DNA of 64,000 bases from Cladopsammia gracilis. Its lineage: Eukaryota; Cnidaria; Anthozoa; Scleractinia; Dendrophylliidae. Location of the stretch: positions 2,009,001-2,073,000 of the forward strand of contig JAJGOT010000013.1 of NCBI GenBank assembly GCA_022457155.1. Reading direction: 5' to 3'. Shown one piece after another: positions 1-10,099 of this stretch. The first letter of the stretch is position 1. Each line of letters opens with the position of its first letter. The notes under the pieces were generated by a model. The model saw only the letters and a list, made by a program, of their open reading frames with translations. It was not told the origin of the DNA and ran no database searches. The translations under genes and the position numbers were made by a program.

Positions 1-450
1 CAAGTTCTATGTACTATCAGCCTTGCTTACAATAATTAAGTTTATTATTTGACTGGACGTCATTCTACTTTATAAGGAAAAGAGAACACTCAAAATATCC
101 AAGCACATTACACGGTAGATTGTCGTATTACACCCATAGTATCCCAGTTTGAAGACTGTGCTGTTCTGTTTGAAGGCTGTTCTCTCTTGCAGTCCTCTGT
201 AGTACCTCTCTCCCGTTGTTGTGTTTCATGACTGTTGGCATCTACGCCAAAAAGTACTCCAAGTCCCTCTAATAAGGTGCAGTTTACCAATGGTTAATTG
301 AACTGCCTTTACCATTTTGTACCAATGGTACAATATTGTAAAGCTGCTTTTACAAATCATATCTGTTTGTGTGTATTGGACAATCCTCATAAAAGTGCAA
401 AATTGTGCTTATTAATTGTTCTTTTTTGTTTCTTTATTGTTATCCTACAG
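1..450 (+). other. Intron or intergenic sequence before the methyltransferase exon
   Basis: No coding signal is seen. The stretch ends in a pyrimidine-rich tract and a CAG acceptor at 448-450, so at least its right part is the intron preceding the exon that starts at 451. Confidence 0.6.
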
Positions 451-935
451 ATTTGCCAGATTCAAGTGTGCATGCCGTGATTGCTGCTCAATGCTTCCAC
501 TGGTTTGCCAATGAGAAGTCTGTTTCTCAAATTAAACAAGTACTTGTACCAGGAGGCAAGCTGGGTCTTATTTGGAATGCCTGGGATTACTATTCTCTAC
601 CGTGGCTTAAAGAGCTTGCTGAAGAAATTATCCTTCCTTGTTACTGGGAAACTAATACACCACATGAAATAACATATGAATGGAAGAAAGTCCTAGATGT
701 ATCTGGAAAATTTGGGCCGATAGAAGGGGATGAATCTCAGTTTAAAAGTGAGCAAGAGTTTACCTTTGATGAACTTATAGACCGCGTCATGTCAATCAGT
801 GTGCTACAGGTTAAAAATGACAATGAAAAGGAATTGCTAAAAGAGAGGATTAAATTAATTTGGAACAAATACAATGAGAAAAACAAACTAGTCACACCTT
901 ATATAGTCAAGATTTATTGGGGTGAAAGAAAATGA
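451..935 (+). CDS. Terminal exon of a class I SAM-dependent methyltransferase (partial gene)
   Basis: The exon opens after a polypyrimidine tract and CAG acceptor in phase 1 and runs 161 codons to a TGA at 933-935. It carries the C-terminal half of a Rossmann methyltransferase of the UbiE/COQ5-like, DDB_G0268948-type group. LPDSSVHAVIAAQCFHWF is the post-motif strand with the typical QxFHWF signature, and VLVPGGKLGLIWN is the conserved VLKPGG-like turn plus following strand. The SAM-binding glycine motif should lie in upstream exons outside the window. Proteins of this type are soluble small-molecule methyltransferases whose substrate is usually unknown, and no substrate is proposed. No frameshift or stop interrupts the exon. 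Its only neighbours here are repeats, and the CARD genes downstream on the other strand look unrelated. Confidence 0.85.
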
Positions 936-2157
936 TTTTTCCTTGACCATTCACTCTCTCGACTGGTAAATTTAACCTGTCATTTATTACAAATATTTTC
1001 AAAAGAGGTCCTAGCCTGTGAAAACAATTGGCTCTCATTGCTCCTGGCTTGCATGTCATGCTCCTAGTCGCTGGAAGCAATGAGAGGCAGCTGTATTCGC
1101 AGACTAAATTAGTCCTAGTTGGGGTTTAGTGTTATGGACACAATATTTCTTCAGTATTTTTTAATATTTACTATTATATACAAAATAACAACAACAACAA
1201 GTTTTATTTCAAATTGAATTTTAAGTTTACAAAGGTTTTGCCCGCAATTAGCAAGGGCTATTCGAGGCAGGCACAGGAGAAAAAGAAAATTTTATAATAA
1301 ATATGTATGTATATATATATACATATATGTATGTATGTATAAAATGAACAATCCTAGAAGCAATCTAGTGTTACAATGCATCCTCAGTTACTAAAATAAA
1401 ACAAGAAAAATAACCCAAAACTACAGAAGTGATTAGTTAATGAAAGTGATAGCTTTTGCTAATAACATGCAAAAAATGTCTTTATTTTAAGGAGGCTTAG
1501 AATAAGGGTTTTCAGCTTTGTGTGTGTGCGACTTGCACTCTTCATGTATTGGTGCAGGTATCAGCTGATTTTCCTACAAAAAAGAAGCATGCCCAGCTCA
1601 CGAGAAACTACTACATAAAATTATGCCAACCAGAAATAAATCATGTAAAATATATTCCACTTTATCTCGAAATGTTTGCCAGGTGACCTATCCTGATTTT
1701 CTGTATGCAAGCAGTATTCTGTATTTCCTATCTTAAACAAAAGTTTGAGAAAAAATTATCTGACAAAGATTTTTTTCTTATCTAACAACATACTAGATAG
1801 ATTTTTCTAATAGCACCCAAAAATAAATTGTCACTGAATTAGTTTTCAAGATAATTAGCAAAAAATGAGTTTTAGAGGCTCTTTCCAGAGAGTTGTACTG
1901 TTGCCATGGTAATGGCTACGCTGTCATCACAATTACAGTATTGCCTGAAAATAGCGTTCTATAGATATCCAAAAGTTGTCCATTTGATCGGTTGTGTCAT
2001 TTTTTAATATTTCATCATTTCAGACACACTTTAAGGAAGAAACCCTTATGAGCCTCCTTAAATGACTGGCATCTATGAATCGATACACTTATTTCATCAT
2101 AATACAAAACCTATGCCTTACCACACCTGGAATACTGCTGCCCTCTTCTATTGGGTA
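936..2157. other. Non-coding 3' flank with a retroelement tail and TA/GTA microsatellite
   Basis: No gene is seen. About 1187-1276 resembles the 3' end of a non-LTR element on the minus strand: a CAACAA-type tail followed by sequence whose reverse strand reads like the gccttgctaattgcgggc 3' UTR of CR1-like elements. Positions 1303-1340 are an imperfect TATG/TA microsatellite. The remainder is AT-rich without recognisable features. Confidence 0.45.
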
Positions 2158-2344
2158 CAGGGGAACCTCATTGAACTAGCCATCACTGGGCCACCGAAAT
2201 CCGTCCGTGTTGACACTGGGTAGAAACTGTATTAACGAGGTTGGTCTCATATAGTTTTATTAGCTTTTCTGCAGCTTTAAAAAATGGGGCCATAATAAAA
2301 AGCTGGCTGTATTAACTGGGTGGCTGTTGGGCGGGGTTCCACTG
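2158..2344. mobile_element. Short Tc1/mariner (pogo-like) MITE with TA flanks
   Basis: The element starts CAGGGGAACCTCA and ends with GGGGTTCCACTG, an imperfect terminal inverted repeat of the CAGTGGAACC type found in pogo/Tigger-like elements. It is flanked on both sides by TA (2156-2157 and 2345-2346), the target duplication of the Tc1/mariner superfamily. At 187 bp it has no coding capacity. Confidence 0.6.
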
Positions 2345-2661
2345 TATCACCAAGTAGCTGAGTAACAAACTTGAAAACATCAAGTTTAATGCCCTGCAAG
2401 AACACTCTTAAACATAGGCTTGGACTCACTAGAAAATGCCTATGACTTAAGAAGTGGTGGTTTCAATGTTGTGACAACTCATACAGTTGCCTCGTCCCCA
2501 GTCACTCGCAAAACATTTTAACTTGAAACATTTTAAGTTAAAATTGAGTGGAGGGGTTGCGGAAAGATAGGAAGGGGAGATTATTTTTGTGATTTCCATA
2601 ACATACTGCTCGTACTTCAGGCTCGTTCCAAAACTCGATCTGCTTGCTCACTTTCACACTT
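2345..2661. other. Unannotated non-coding stretch
   Basis: Nothing recognisable is seen between the TA-flanked MITE and the retroelement tail, on either strand. Confidence 0.4.
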
Positions 2662-3866
2662 GATAGATGAGATAGATAGTTTATTTATTTAAAACGTCGC
2701 AGCCAATAGGCTGAATTATGTCCTATAATATTTACAATAATAAAACAATGATAAACTATAATAATAATAACAAAAATATTTACAATTGATAACTTATCAC
2801 TAGTTAAAATTCACAAAATTGTTCAAAAGTCCTGATTTCATTCCTGTTTTTGCATTAAGGAGGCTGCTTATACAGTATTCTATACAAGCATAACTTGTTT
2901 TCTTATTTAATAGCAGATATTTGAAGTAGCTACCCTCTTAAGCTGCCACAAAATCGACAACCACCTTTCCAGAATTTTGCTCTTACATGATTGTATATAA
3001 AGAACATCCACTTCAAGGATTGTCAGTGTAAAGGATGCATGCATAGATGCAGCTCATGATTGAATATATTTCATACATATTAAATTTATATAATAAGTAT
3101 TAGGGAACTTAAAGTAGTCAAACAATTGTACATACATTTTATACTTATTTTTATATGATACTTTTTTATACAAACAATGTATAATTAGTATAACAACAAC
3201 AATGTATAATTAGTATAATAATGAAAGAGTTGACTGATTTGTTTGCCCTGCAAATAGCTGGAAAGCTAATCGGGGCGGGGCAAAACAAGTACATGAAAAA
3301 TACAAATATCTACAAAATCAAAAACCTTATACTATTGAAAAGCCTTGCAGATTGCACATAATAATGAATAAAAACACAGAAGTTAAGTGATCAAATTGAA
3401 TTAAGACAAGGATTCTCTGACTATAGTAAGTGTATCTATGTACTTATACTTTATTAATAATCATGGAGATTTGAATATAGTCATCCTCCTTTTCTAAAAT
3501 ATTGAATAGCAATTTGCGGAGAGCTCTTTTGAAAGCATTCTTAGGAAGATCCGTTATATAGCGTGGTATCTTATTCCACAGCTTTACTCCGAGCCGAGAG
3601 AAAGAATTGTTTAATATTTCTAGTCTGGAACATTTAACATAGAATTTTCCGGATGTAGACGATCGTGTATTGTATGAGTGAATATTAGACGTTTTCTGAA
3701 ATAAATTGAGCATGTTTGCTGGGGCTTTATCATAATTGATATCATGCATTAAGGTTGATACGGACTCATAATAAAGAAAAGTTATTGGAAGCACGTTAGC
3801 TTCGAGAAACAATTTATAATTTACATTTATTATTCGACCAAGACTACTGTACTGAATTGCAGTCAA
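2662..3866 (-). mobile_element. 3' fragment of a CR1/L2-like non-LTR retrotransposon
   Basis: The minus-strand ORF at 3866-3444 encodes the distinctive carboxyl end of CR1/Jockey-type reverse transcriptase proteins: HSYNTRSS, then FYVKCSR, then NSFSRLGVKLWNKIP and a basic FKRALRKLL helix. The RT catalytic core is missing, so this is a 5'-truncated copy. The 3' UTR appears to run on to 2662, where the reverse strand ends in a short AAATAAACTATCTATCT-type tail typical of this clade. A CAACAA patch near 3185 could mark an older insertion boundary, so the 3' limit is uncertain. Another C-terminal fragment of the same clade lies at 49005-49466 on the other strand. Confidence 0.7.
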
Positions 3867-4013
3867 GGGGCACAGTATTATTCATACTATATGTATCCCT
3901 CTCCAGTACTAATGAAGATATATTTAACTCCCAATTACTTTGTATTACATTTCAATACTGTAATTTATATTCTTGAATTGCATTGTATTGTATTGTGTAA
4001 TGTCTTGTACTGT

Positions 4014-4210
4014 TACAACAACAACAATAACAACAATACTTTATTTTACTCATTATTTTTTTACAACTATATTTTAAAATATCTACACACATTTTGAACT
4101 AAGTACTAATAATTTAAATGGACATAAAATGGTTAATATAATTTTGAGTCTGGGAGCTAAATTAACCGGTAAGTTTTCTAGTTAGCCCCCAGCCACAGTT
4201 TGTTAAACAT
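4014..4210 (-). mobile_element. Probable 3' tail of another non-LTR element
   Basis: A CAACAACAATAACAACAA tract is followed by AT-rich sequence, and the reverse strand then carries a ggctgggggctaactag stretch like coral LINE 3' UTRs. No protein remnant is visible. A minus-strand AATAAA (TTTATT at 4040-4045) lies about 300 bp downstream of the CARD gene stop codon and could serve that gene, but it belongs to this tail. Confidence 0.35.
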
Positions 4211-4346
4211 TTACAGCAGGTGAAAGAATTAAAAGAAGTGAAAATATTTACAGAATACAAAATTTTACCGTTGCTAAAATGGCGACAAAAAGGAGGCGGG
4301 TTGGCCCGATCCCCACCCCTGAAACTGCCACTGCAATCACCAGTCT

Positions 4347-4898
4347 CTACAAGGAAGTGTTAAGGTGGAAGGCAGATGGAGTTGTCCACCGATCAAGGGC
4401 ATATACTCTCGGGCGGGGATCCGGGAAAATGCAGTCATCAATTTCGCACATATTGCCGACCATTTTGTCCTCCAACTCGTCTGTGCAATGGACATTAACT
4501 GTTAATTCCTGCAGGATTTCTGCGTCAGAAAAATAGTCAGTCATCGGTGAGTTGGCCGATGGCAGTGAATGAAAATTGAATCCATTAGCAGCTGAAGAGA
4601 TTTCGCCAGATGGGCTCTTTACAGACGTACGGCAAAGCATACGGATAAACGCTTGGCAGGGCAAACGAGATAGCCACTGAGCAAAAGACATCTCATCTGA
4701 GCCAGCAATTTCTGGTGGCGAGACACTCGAAGACGAATTGTAAAACCGGCGTTTGATGCTGTTGACGAGCTCTGTATAGTTTCTTGTGTTCCTAGTGCCC
4801 TGTACTGCCTCCATTCCGTTACCAAAGACGTTGTCATCACCATCCTTGTCATCCGCATTGCCAGTGCATGAAGACTTCACGGTTGTGTCATTTCTTGT
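4347..4898 (-). CDS. CARD-coiled-coil gene (locus 1), terminal exon
   Basis: The exon begins after a TTCTTTTCAG acceptor at 4898 in phase 0 and runs 183 codons to TAG at 4349-4347. It encodes a low-complexity acidic and Ser-rich tail with two blocks shared with the decayed plus-strand paralogue at 29262: ELVNSIKRRFYN, and a longer block with AQWLSRLPCQAFIRMLC then TSVKSPSGEISSAANGFNF. A third shared stretch is IDD..PDPRPRVYALDR near the end. I recognise no named domain. The PDZ-SH3-GUK module of CARD10/11/14 is absent, so the protein is closer in layout to CARD9. The blocks conserved between divergent copies suggest a functional motif region, perhaps a partner-binding segment, which is inference. 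Confidence 0.75.
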   Translation of the reverse strand, partial: TRNDTTVKSSCTGNADDKDGDDNVFGNGMEAVQGTRNTRNYTELVNSIKRRFYNSSSSVSPPEIAGSDEMSFAQWLSRLPCQAFIRMLCRTSVKSPSGEISSAANGFNFHSLPSANSPMTDYFSDAEILQELTVNVHCTDELEDKMVGNMCEIDDCIFPDPRPRVYALDRWTTPSAFHLNTSL

Positions 4899-5229
4899 CT
4901 GAAAAGAATATCATTGATAAAAAAAGTATGTTTTAATATAAGAAGCATAAGAGGAGTGTAATATGATGAAAGACACAAAAGCGTGAATTAAGCCGATGCA
5001 CCAAGTGAACCTGACGAAACGGCAAACACTGGCCCGGAAGACGAGCTATTGATTGTTTCGATTTTTAGCCACTAACTGCTAAGCCTCCTGTCGGGAAACC
5101 TATTAGCAAAATTTCGAAAATGGGGTTTTGTGATAGAATAGTTAAAAAGTGGCACGCGTGCTTACAGGTATAAAACATGATAAAAGGTAACCCCCCCGCC
5201 GGATGGTGCTGAAATGAGCAACTACTTGC
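4899..5229 (-). other. Putative GC-AG intron of locus 1
   Basis: The intron begins GCAAGT at 5229 and ends TTTTCAG at 4899. GCAAGT is the usual consensus of GC-AG introns. Only this donor keeps phase 0, the phase used by the matching donor (AAG|GTAATT at 63266) in locus 3 and by the acceptor at 29262 in locus 2. The competing GTAGTT at 5225 would be in phase 1. Confidence 0.6.
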
Positions 5230-6314
5230 CATAGTTGACTGCCTGATGTTCAAGGAAAGTTCCCATTCCATCTTTAACGACTTTAACTTCTCCTCGGTCT
5301 GTACCAGGCATTCCCTCAAAGCTCGCATTTCAGCGGCGTCTATTTCTTGTCGGCGCTCAAATTCTCTGGTCTCCAGAAGACATGATTGCAGAGCTTCGTC
5401 CTTTTCTTTCTGGATGTCACTGAATTGCTGATACATTTCATCTCTTTCTTTTCTAGCTTCGTCTCGCTCGTTAATGGCTTTAATTCTTTCCTCACCGTAA
5501 AAGTCGCGCTGCTCTTGGTATTTTTTCACAAGTCTAGTAAGCTCGTCGTTCTGTGCTTTGATGTTTGAACCTTGCCGCTGAAACACGGATAGCTGGAATT
5601 GGAGGTCTTGCATTTCCCTTTTGAACTGAGAACAATCGATGACAGCATTGTCATAACTTTCTTGGCATTGCTGTTTGTTCTTCTCCACGATATCGTAGCG
5701 GGCCTTCAGCGCTTCAGCCCAGTTTTTCAGTTCATTCAGCTCAGAAATGGCTTGGTTTTTTTCCATTTTCTCCTTTTGCAAAATGAACTGGAGCTCGCGA
5801 TATCGATCTTTTAGGTCTTCGGCTGTTTTGATACTGCTTTGCTGGCGGAACAACGTCTCCGACAGCTTTTGGGATTGGTTTCGTTCATGATTAAAATTCT
5901 GCGACAATTCTTGCAGCTTGTACAGGAGCTCTTCATTCCTTCGCCTCCCTTCTTCTACCTGCTTCCTCAATTGCTTAGCTTCTTCTTCTGATGACATCAC
6001 GGCAAGGAGGCATGCAGTCTTATCATCTATGGCTTTCTCGTACTCTTTTTTCTGAAAATTGGCGTTTTCTTTAATTTTCTCCGCGTTGTTCCATGCTTCC
6101 CTTGTTAGTTCATCCGCTCTTACTGCTTGGTCCTCCGCGGTCTGCAAACGCTTGGAAATCAAGTCTAGATCACCCGTCACCTTACTGAGACTCTTGTTAA
6201 GCCGTTGGTTTTCCTTCAACAGTTGTTCGTATCTAAGAGTCATCTCTTGTAGGTCCACTACAGCTCTTTTTAAATGGCTGTTGAGAATGTCCGGGTCACG
6301 TTCAGGGTCAAGGT
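5230..6314 (-). CDS. CARD-coiled-coil gene (locus 1), coiled-coil exon
   Basis: The acceptor is CTTTCTTTCAG just above 6314. The exon starts in phase 1, which matches the phase-1 donor of the CARD exons, and gives 361 codons. Almost the whole exon is a heptad-patterned coiled coil starting DPDILNSHLKRAVVDLQEM. It includes ELKNWAEALKARYDIVE and KKYQEQRDFYGEERIKA, both conserved in the paralogous exon at 62149-63266 (ELKCWTEALKARYDIVE, TYREQRDLYEKA). A CARD followed by a long coiled coil is the layout of the CARD9/CARD10/CARD11/CARD14 adaptors, where the coiled coil mediates oligomerisation and autoinhibition. The best phase-consistent exit is ATG|GCAAGT at 5230/5229, a GC donor. The next GT, four bases on, would break the frame into the terminal exon. 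Confidence 0.85.
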
Positions 6315-6397
6315 CTGAAAGAAAGAGGTGAAAAATTGTTACTGGGCTTTCTACAATTCCATCAAAAGTCATTACGTCTTCATTCTTAAATCTTTAA

Positions 6398-7636
6398 GGT
6401 CGCGGGGGACAGGTTACGCTCATCAGTATGCATTTATGAAAAGAGTATGCACGAAGTGCGACGGCTGATACCGAAAATGCGCGAAATATTCACGAACAGG
6501 CTCTGTAATGTTTTTGCATCAATAATTGCACGTGCAAAGCGCTGTCTGGTAAAATTTAACAAATTTACACCGGTTTTCCGTGGTGTGGACTCTTATTTAC
6601 CACGATTTACGTCATCACATGGTCAAAATGTTGTGGACTCACGAGGCGCAGCCGAGTGAGTCAGCAACAAATTTTGACCATGTGATGACGTAAATCGTGG
6701 TAAATAAGAGTCCACACCACGGAAAACCGTTGTAAATTTGTTTTTTACAACAATATTTAGAAAAAAACACAAGGAAAAATCGAAGTCTTGTTACAAAACG
6801 TGACAGCAAAAAAAGAGCAAGCGTTGTCTATAACTTTCTCGCAATCTGATTGGTGTTTTTCAAGTGCACGTGATGTTAGCGTCAGCACCGTTGTCTGGAC
6901 TCTCATTTACCACTCACGTCGACCAATCAGATTGCGAGTTTAGCGGCAATTGTGGTAAAAACACTATTTTTTAACACATTGTTCTTTCCGCATGAAGTGT
7001 TGATCATGACAATAGCGCGTGGATTAAAATTAGCAAAATTACCATAAATTTATATTTTTTGTATTCGTGTTTGCTCGGGAAGCCTTCGGAAGCGTAAAAA
7101 CAAGCAATTTTGTGTCCAAGAATTCAGCGCGGATAGAGAATTTCATGAGTTGACACTGCAAGGAGGTAAACTAGGTGTATTGTAGATTGTCATATCTGAC
7201 TCGAAATTTTTAAACAGGCTTTCAAAGGGAAGATATGAGGCTTCAAATTCTAACATGGACAATTTTACTCCTTTAAAAGCTAATAACTTTTAATTAAAGT
7301 TGAAATCAAAAAATCGGAGTCAGATATGACACAATAGACGTTTTGACGGATTAGTAAGTGGGGAAATCAACTTGCTTTGTGTTCTTCTCGAGGAGAAAAC
7401 TTGGACACAAAACCACGTTTTAAGAAAAGATAACTTTAGTGGCTTACAGCACTGCCGCAAAGCGTGATCCCTTCAATAAAAAACAATCCTTACGCACTTC
7501 TATTATTCGCCAATATCTCTGTTAAATTTTAGCGAAATCGGCTTTCAAACCTTCACGATATAACGTTTTTAAAAGTGGCACCCCTGCCAAAATTTTGCCT
7601 TATGAATTTATTCATGGCCATGTATCCCCCGCGACC
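6398..7636. mobile_element. TTAA-flanked non-autonomous DNA element (piggyBac-like by target site)
   Basis: GGTCGCGGGGGACA at 6398 is mirrored by TGTATCCCCCGCGACC ending at 7636, and the copy is bounded on both sides by TTAA (6394-6397 and 7637-7640). TTAA duplication is diagnostic of the piggyBac superfamily, although the terminal bases are not the classic piggyBac CCC start. No transposase is present in the 1,239 bp. It lies in the first intron of locus 1, only about 80 bp upstream of the coiled-coil exon acceptor, and contains the hairpin at 6560-6740. Confidence 0.6.
6560..6740. repeat. Long hairpin (foldback) with ~75-bp arms
   Basis: The left arm (6560-6633) contains ccgtggtgtggactcttatt and cacgatttacgtcatcacat. 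The right arm (6664-6740) is its near-perfect reverse complement, around a ~30 bp centre. A second inverted pair, ctcgcaatctgattggt (6839-6855) against accaatcagattgcgag (6925-6941), follows. No coding sequence is present. Confidence 0.8.
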
Positions 7637-7662
7637 TTAACAGTAGCTTAGTTGCTCAACTC

Positions 7663-8080
7663 CCAAGGGGAAATTCCCATATAAAAATAACGGGGGTGCT
7701 CGTCGTACCTTTTAGGAGTCAAAATTTGTAGATTGGTACCGCTTAGGTAGGGTGCTAAAATTTAAAATCACCACCGTTAGAATTATCGCGGTACCTTTAA
7801 GGGTATGAAGCCAAAAATATGACAGAATATGACATGTGTTGTTTTAGAATTGGCACCTCCAGGAGCTCATTAATGGGCTCCTGGTACCTATACCTCTTAG
7901 AGGTAAAACTTCTTTTGAGCCACGCCTATAAAACGAGATTCTGGATTTCTGGTACCTTTCAGCTGACCTTTTAGGGTGTTTTTCAAAAATGTCCGTCGAG
8001 CACTTATCCGGCTTCACTTCGGCGTGCTGTTTGTCCACTGAAGTGGTCCTGCTTTATTTGAGAGTTATATGGGAGTCCCC
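7663..8080. mobile_element. GGTACC-family MITE
   Basis: The left end has TTCCCATATAAAAATAACGG and GTGCTCGTCGTACCTTTTAG, and the right end has TATATGGGAGTCC. The interior contains several GGTACC-centred short units. The same terminal and internal words recur at 11636, 17096, 22826, 42869 and partly at 54120, so this is a dispersed non-autonomous family. Ends are approximate. Confidence 0.5.
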
Positions 8081-8359
8081 ATTTTACTTCTCATTGGTTA
8101 AGAAAGTGGCGGGAGATTTTTGAGCCAATCACAAATCATAGCAGTGCAAAACCAAAGCAATCACTAAGTTACTTTCGACACCATTATAAACCGCTCCAGA
8201 ATAGGTTTCAATTGGTTTAGCCTTCGTGATAGTCTAAATATCATTAGAAGTAAAACGATAACCAATCATGACTTGCTCGCACATGTTTTTATTGTCTTCT
8301 CGCGACGTTTCTTTTTTGCGTTCTTTTTCCCGAAAAACCTAACAATTTGATAGGTAAAA

Positions 8360-8616
8360 AAGCCTTGAAATGAAATGCGTATATTGAATTGTACTTTTCT
8401 TTCTTTCTTTCTTTCTTTCTTTCCAGTTTCTTTCTTTCTTTCTTTCTTTCTTCCTTCTTTTCTTTCTTTCTTTTAGAAAAGGATCGATTTCGAGATAACG
8501 CATTACGCATTAATTTGAAACGTTTATTTTTCTCAGACTACATTTGTAAAGGTTAAATAAACAATTTCGAAGCGATGACTAAAACGAAATGAAATGCGTA
8601 TATTGAATTGTACTTT

Positions 8617-8672
<56 letters not shown>

Positions 8673-8679
8673 TCCAGTT

Positions 8680-8735
<56 letters not shown>

Positions 8736-9090
8736 TCCAGTTTCTTTCTTTCTTTCTTTTTTCCTTCTTTTCTTTCTTTCTTTTAGAAAAGGATCGATTT
8801 CGAGATAACGCATTACGCATTAATTTGAAACGTTTATTTTTCTCAGACTACATTTGTAAAGGTTAAATAAACAATTTCGAAGCGATGACTAAAACGAAAT
8901 GAAATGCGTATATTGAATTGTTCTTTTCTTTCTTTCTTTCTTTCCAGTTTCTTTCTTTCTTTCTTTCTTTCTTTCTTTTAGAAAAGGATCGATCTCGAGA
9001 TAACGCATTACGCATTAATTTGAAACGTTTATTTTTCTCAGACTACATTTGTAAAGGTTAAATAAACAATTTCAAAGCGATGACTAAAAC
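8360..9090. repeat. Triplicated ~300-bp unit with (TTTC)n microsatellites
   Basis: A segment starting aaaggatcgatttcgagata and ending near gaaatgcgtatattgaattg is repeated three times. Each copy is joined by a (TTTC)n tract of different length (about 8398-8477, 8613-8784 and 8926-8978). A fourth copy of the flanking sequence with a longer (TTTC)n tract is at 19797-20090. Open frames here are only translations of the microsatellite. Confidence 0.85.
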
Positions 9091-9804
9091 AACATGCCAT
9101 AGCGTGACAGGATACGCGTTGTTTGAAATGAGAGTGTTCAGTGGATGACGTAATCTGTAGAGATTCTATACTTAGGAATAGTTTGCTTTGTGATAGCTTT
9201 TACTTGAGAGAAACAACAAAAAGGTGGCGATCACCATCTACAAGCGGCGAGGACTGCTAAAACACAGTCATTTTGAAGCATGGGCAATAAAATTTCCCGA
9301 ATTCCCCCCCCCCCCCTCCCCCCTCAAAAAAGAACAATAATAATAATAATAATAACAATACTGTCACTAAGGATGTTATTAAGTATAAATACCGAGTTAA
9401 CATAATGCGACAGGAGTCAAATAAACCGGACCTTTGATCGAAAGGAACTTCCTTTCCTTTTTTTGTGTGTGTTATGATTGCATCGTTATTCTAAATTATG
9501 TACCGACACTTTTTTGTTAAACCAAGCACATAGACAAATTCAAGCGTATTTCGTTGATCAAATATTCAAATTCAACTCATTTAGATAGGAAAACTTTCTT
9601 GCATGAAATGATTTAAAATAAGGCTCGGTTGCCGGCTTCAAAGCGATGAAATGTGTAAAACCTTCCGGGTCTCAAATAAAGAATAACATAAGGTTATATG
9701 TAAAACATCTTGCCGCTATGAATGCTTTGGTAAAGAATCTTTCATTTTTTAAAAAGAGCGTTTATTTACGAGTTGGCTCACAAGATCCTTTAATTTTCAC
9801 TTAC

Positions 9805-10099
9805 TTGCCGTTGCTCTCTGCCCCGTCAGCTTCTCGTAAAGGCCTGGGTTTAAGAGCTGCAACACATAAAGAAAATGCACCAGACTTTCTGTATCTTTAG
9901 TCTGCAGAATGTCCAACAGCCGGCTAGCTTTACGTTCGTTCGTCTTCTCGGCGTTCACGAGCTCGCAATCTTCACGATCGAAAACCTCCTTACTCCGCAG
10001 ATAATCGAAAAGGAGAGTGCGATCCACACGCAGTTCCTGAACAACTTGAACTCGATGGCTTCTTAAATTCTCCCACACTTCTTTCACGTTAAAATTCAT
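9805..10099 (-). CDS. CARD exon A, first coding exon of locus 1
   Basis: ATG at 10099 begins MNFNVKEVWENLRSHRVQ; 98 full codons end at A|GTAAGT (exon end 9805, phase 1). The sequence is a death-fold CARD of the CARD9/10/11/14-BCL10 type. It has an amphipathic first helix (VWENLRSHRVQVVQEL), then LFDYLRSKEVFDREDCELV, the EKTNERKASRLLDIL helix and the closing HFLYVLQLLNPGLYEKLTG. Such CARDs form filaments through CARD-CARD contacts with BCL10-like partners in the cytoplasm. The start is chosen because MNFNV is shared by four copies here while the upstream codons diverge. It lies 3.5 kb upstream of the coiled-coil exon with a matching splice phase. Joined with 6314-5230 and 4898-4347 it gives 643 residues without a stop. 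Confidence 0.85.

Noticed and set aside
4279..4536. Plus-strand ORF MATKRRRVGPIPTPETATAI
   Set aside because: It overlaps the minus-strand tail exon of the CARD gene, whose frame is supported by a paralogue; no motif or splice support on the plus strand.
8533..8866. Open frames of Lys/Glu/Arg or Ser/Phe repeats
   Set aside because: They are translations of the TTTC microsatellite in all frames, without any non-repeat coding signal.
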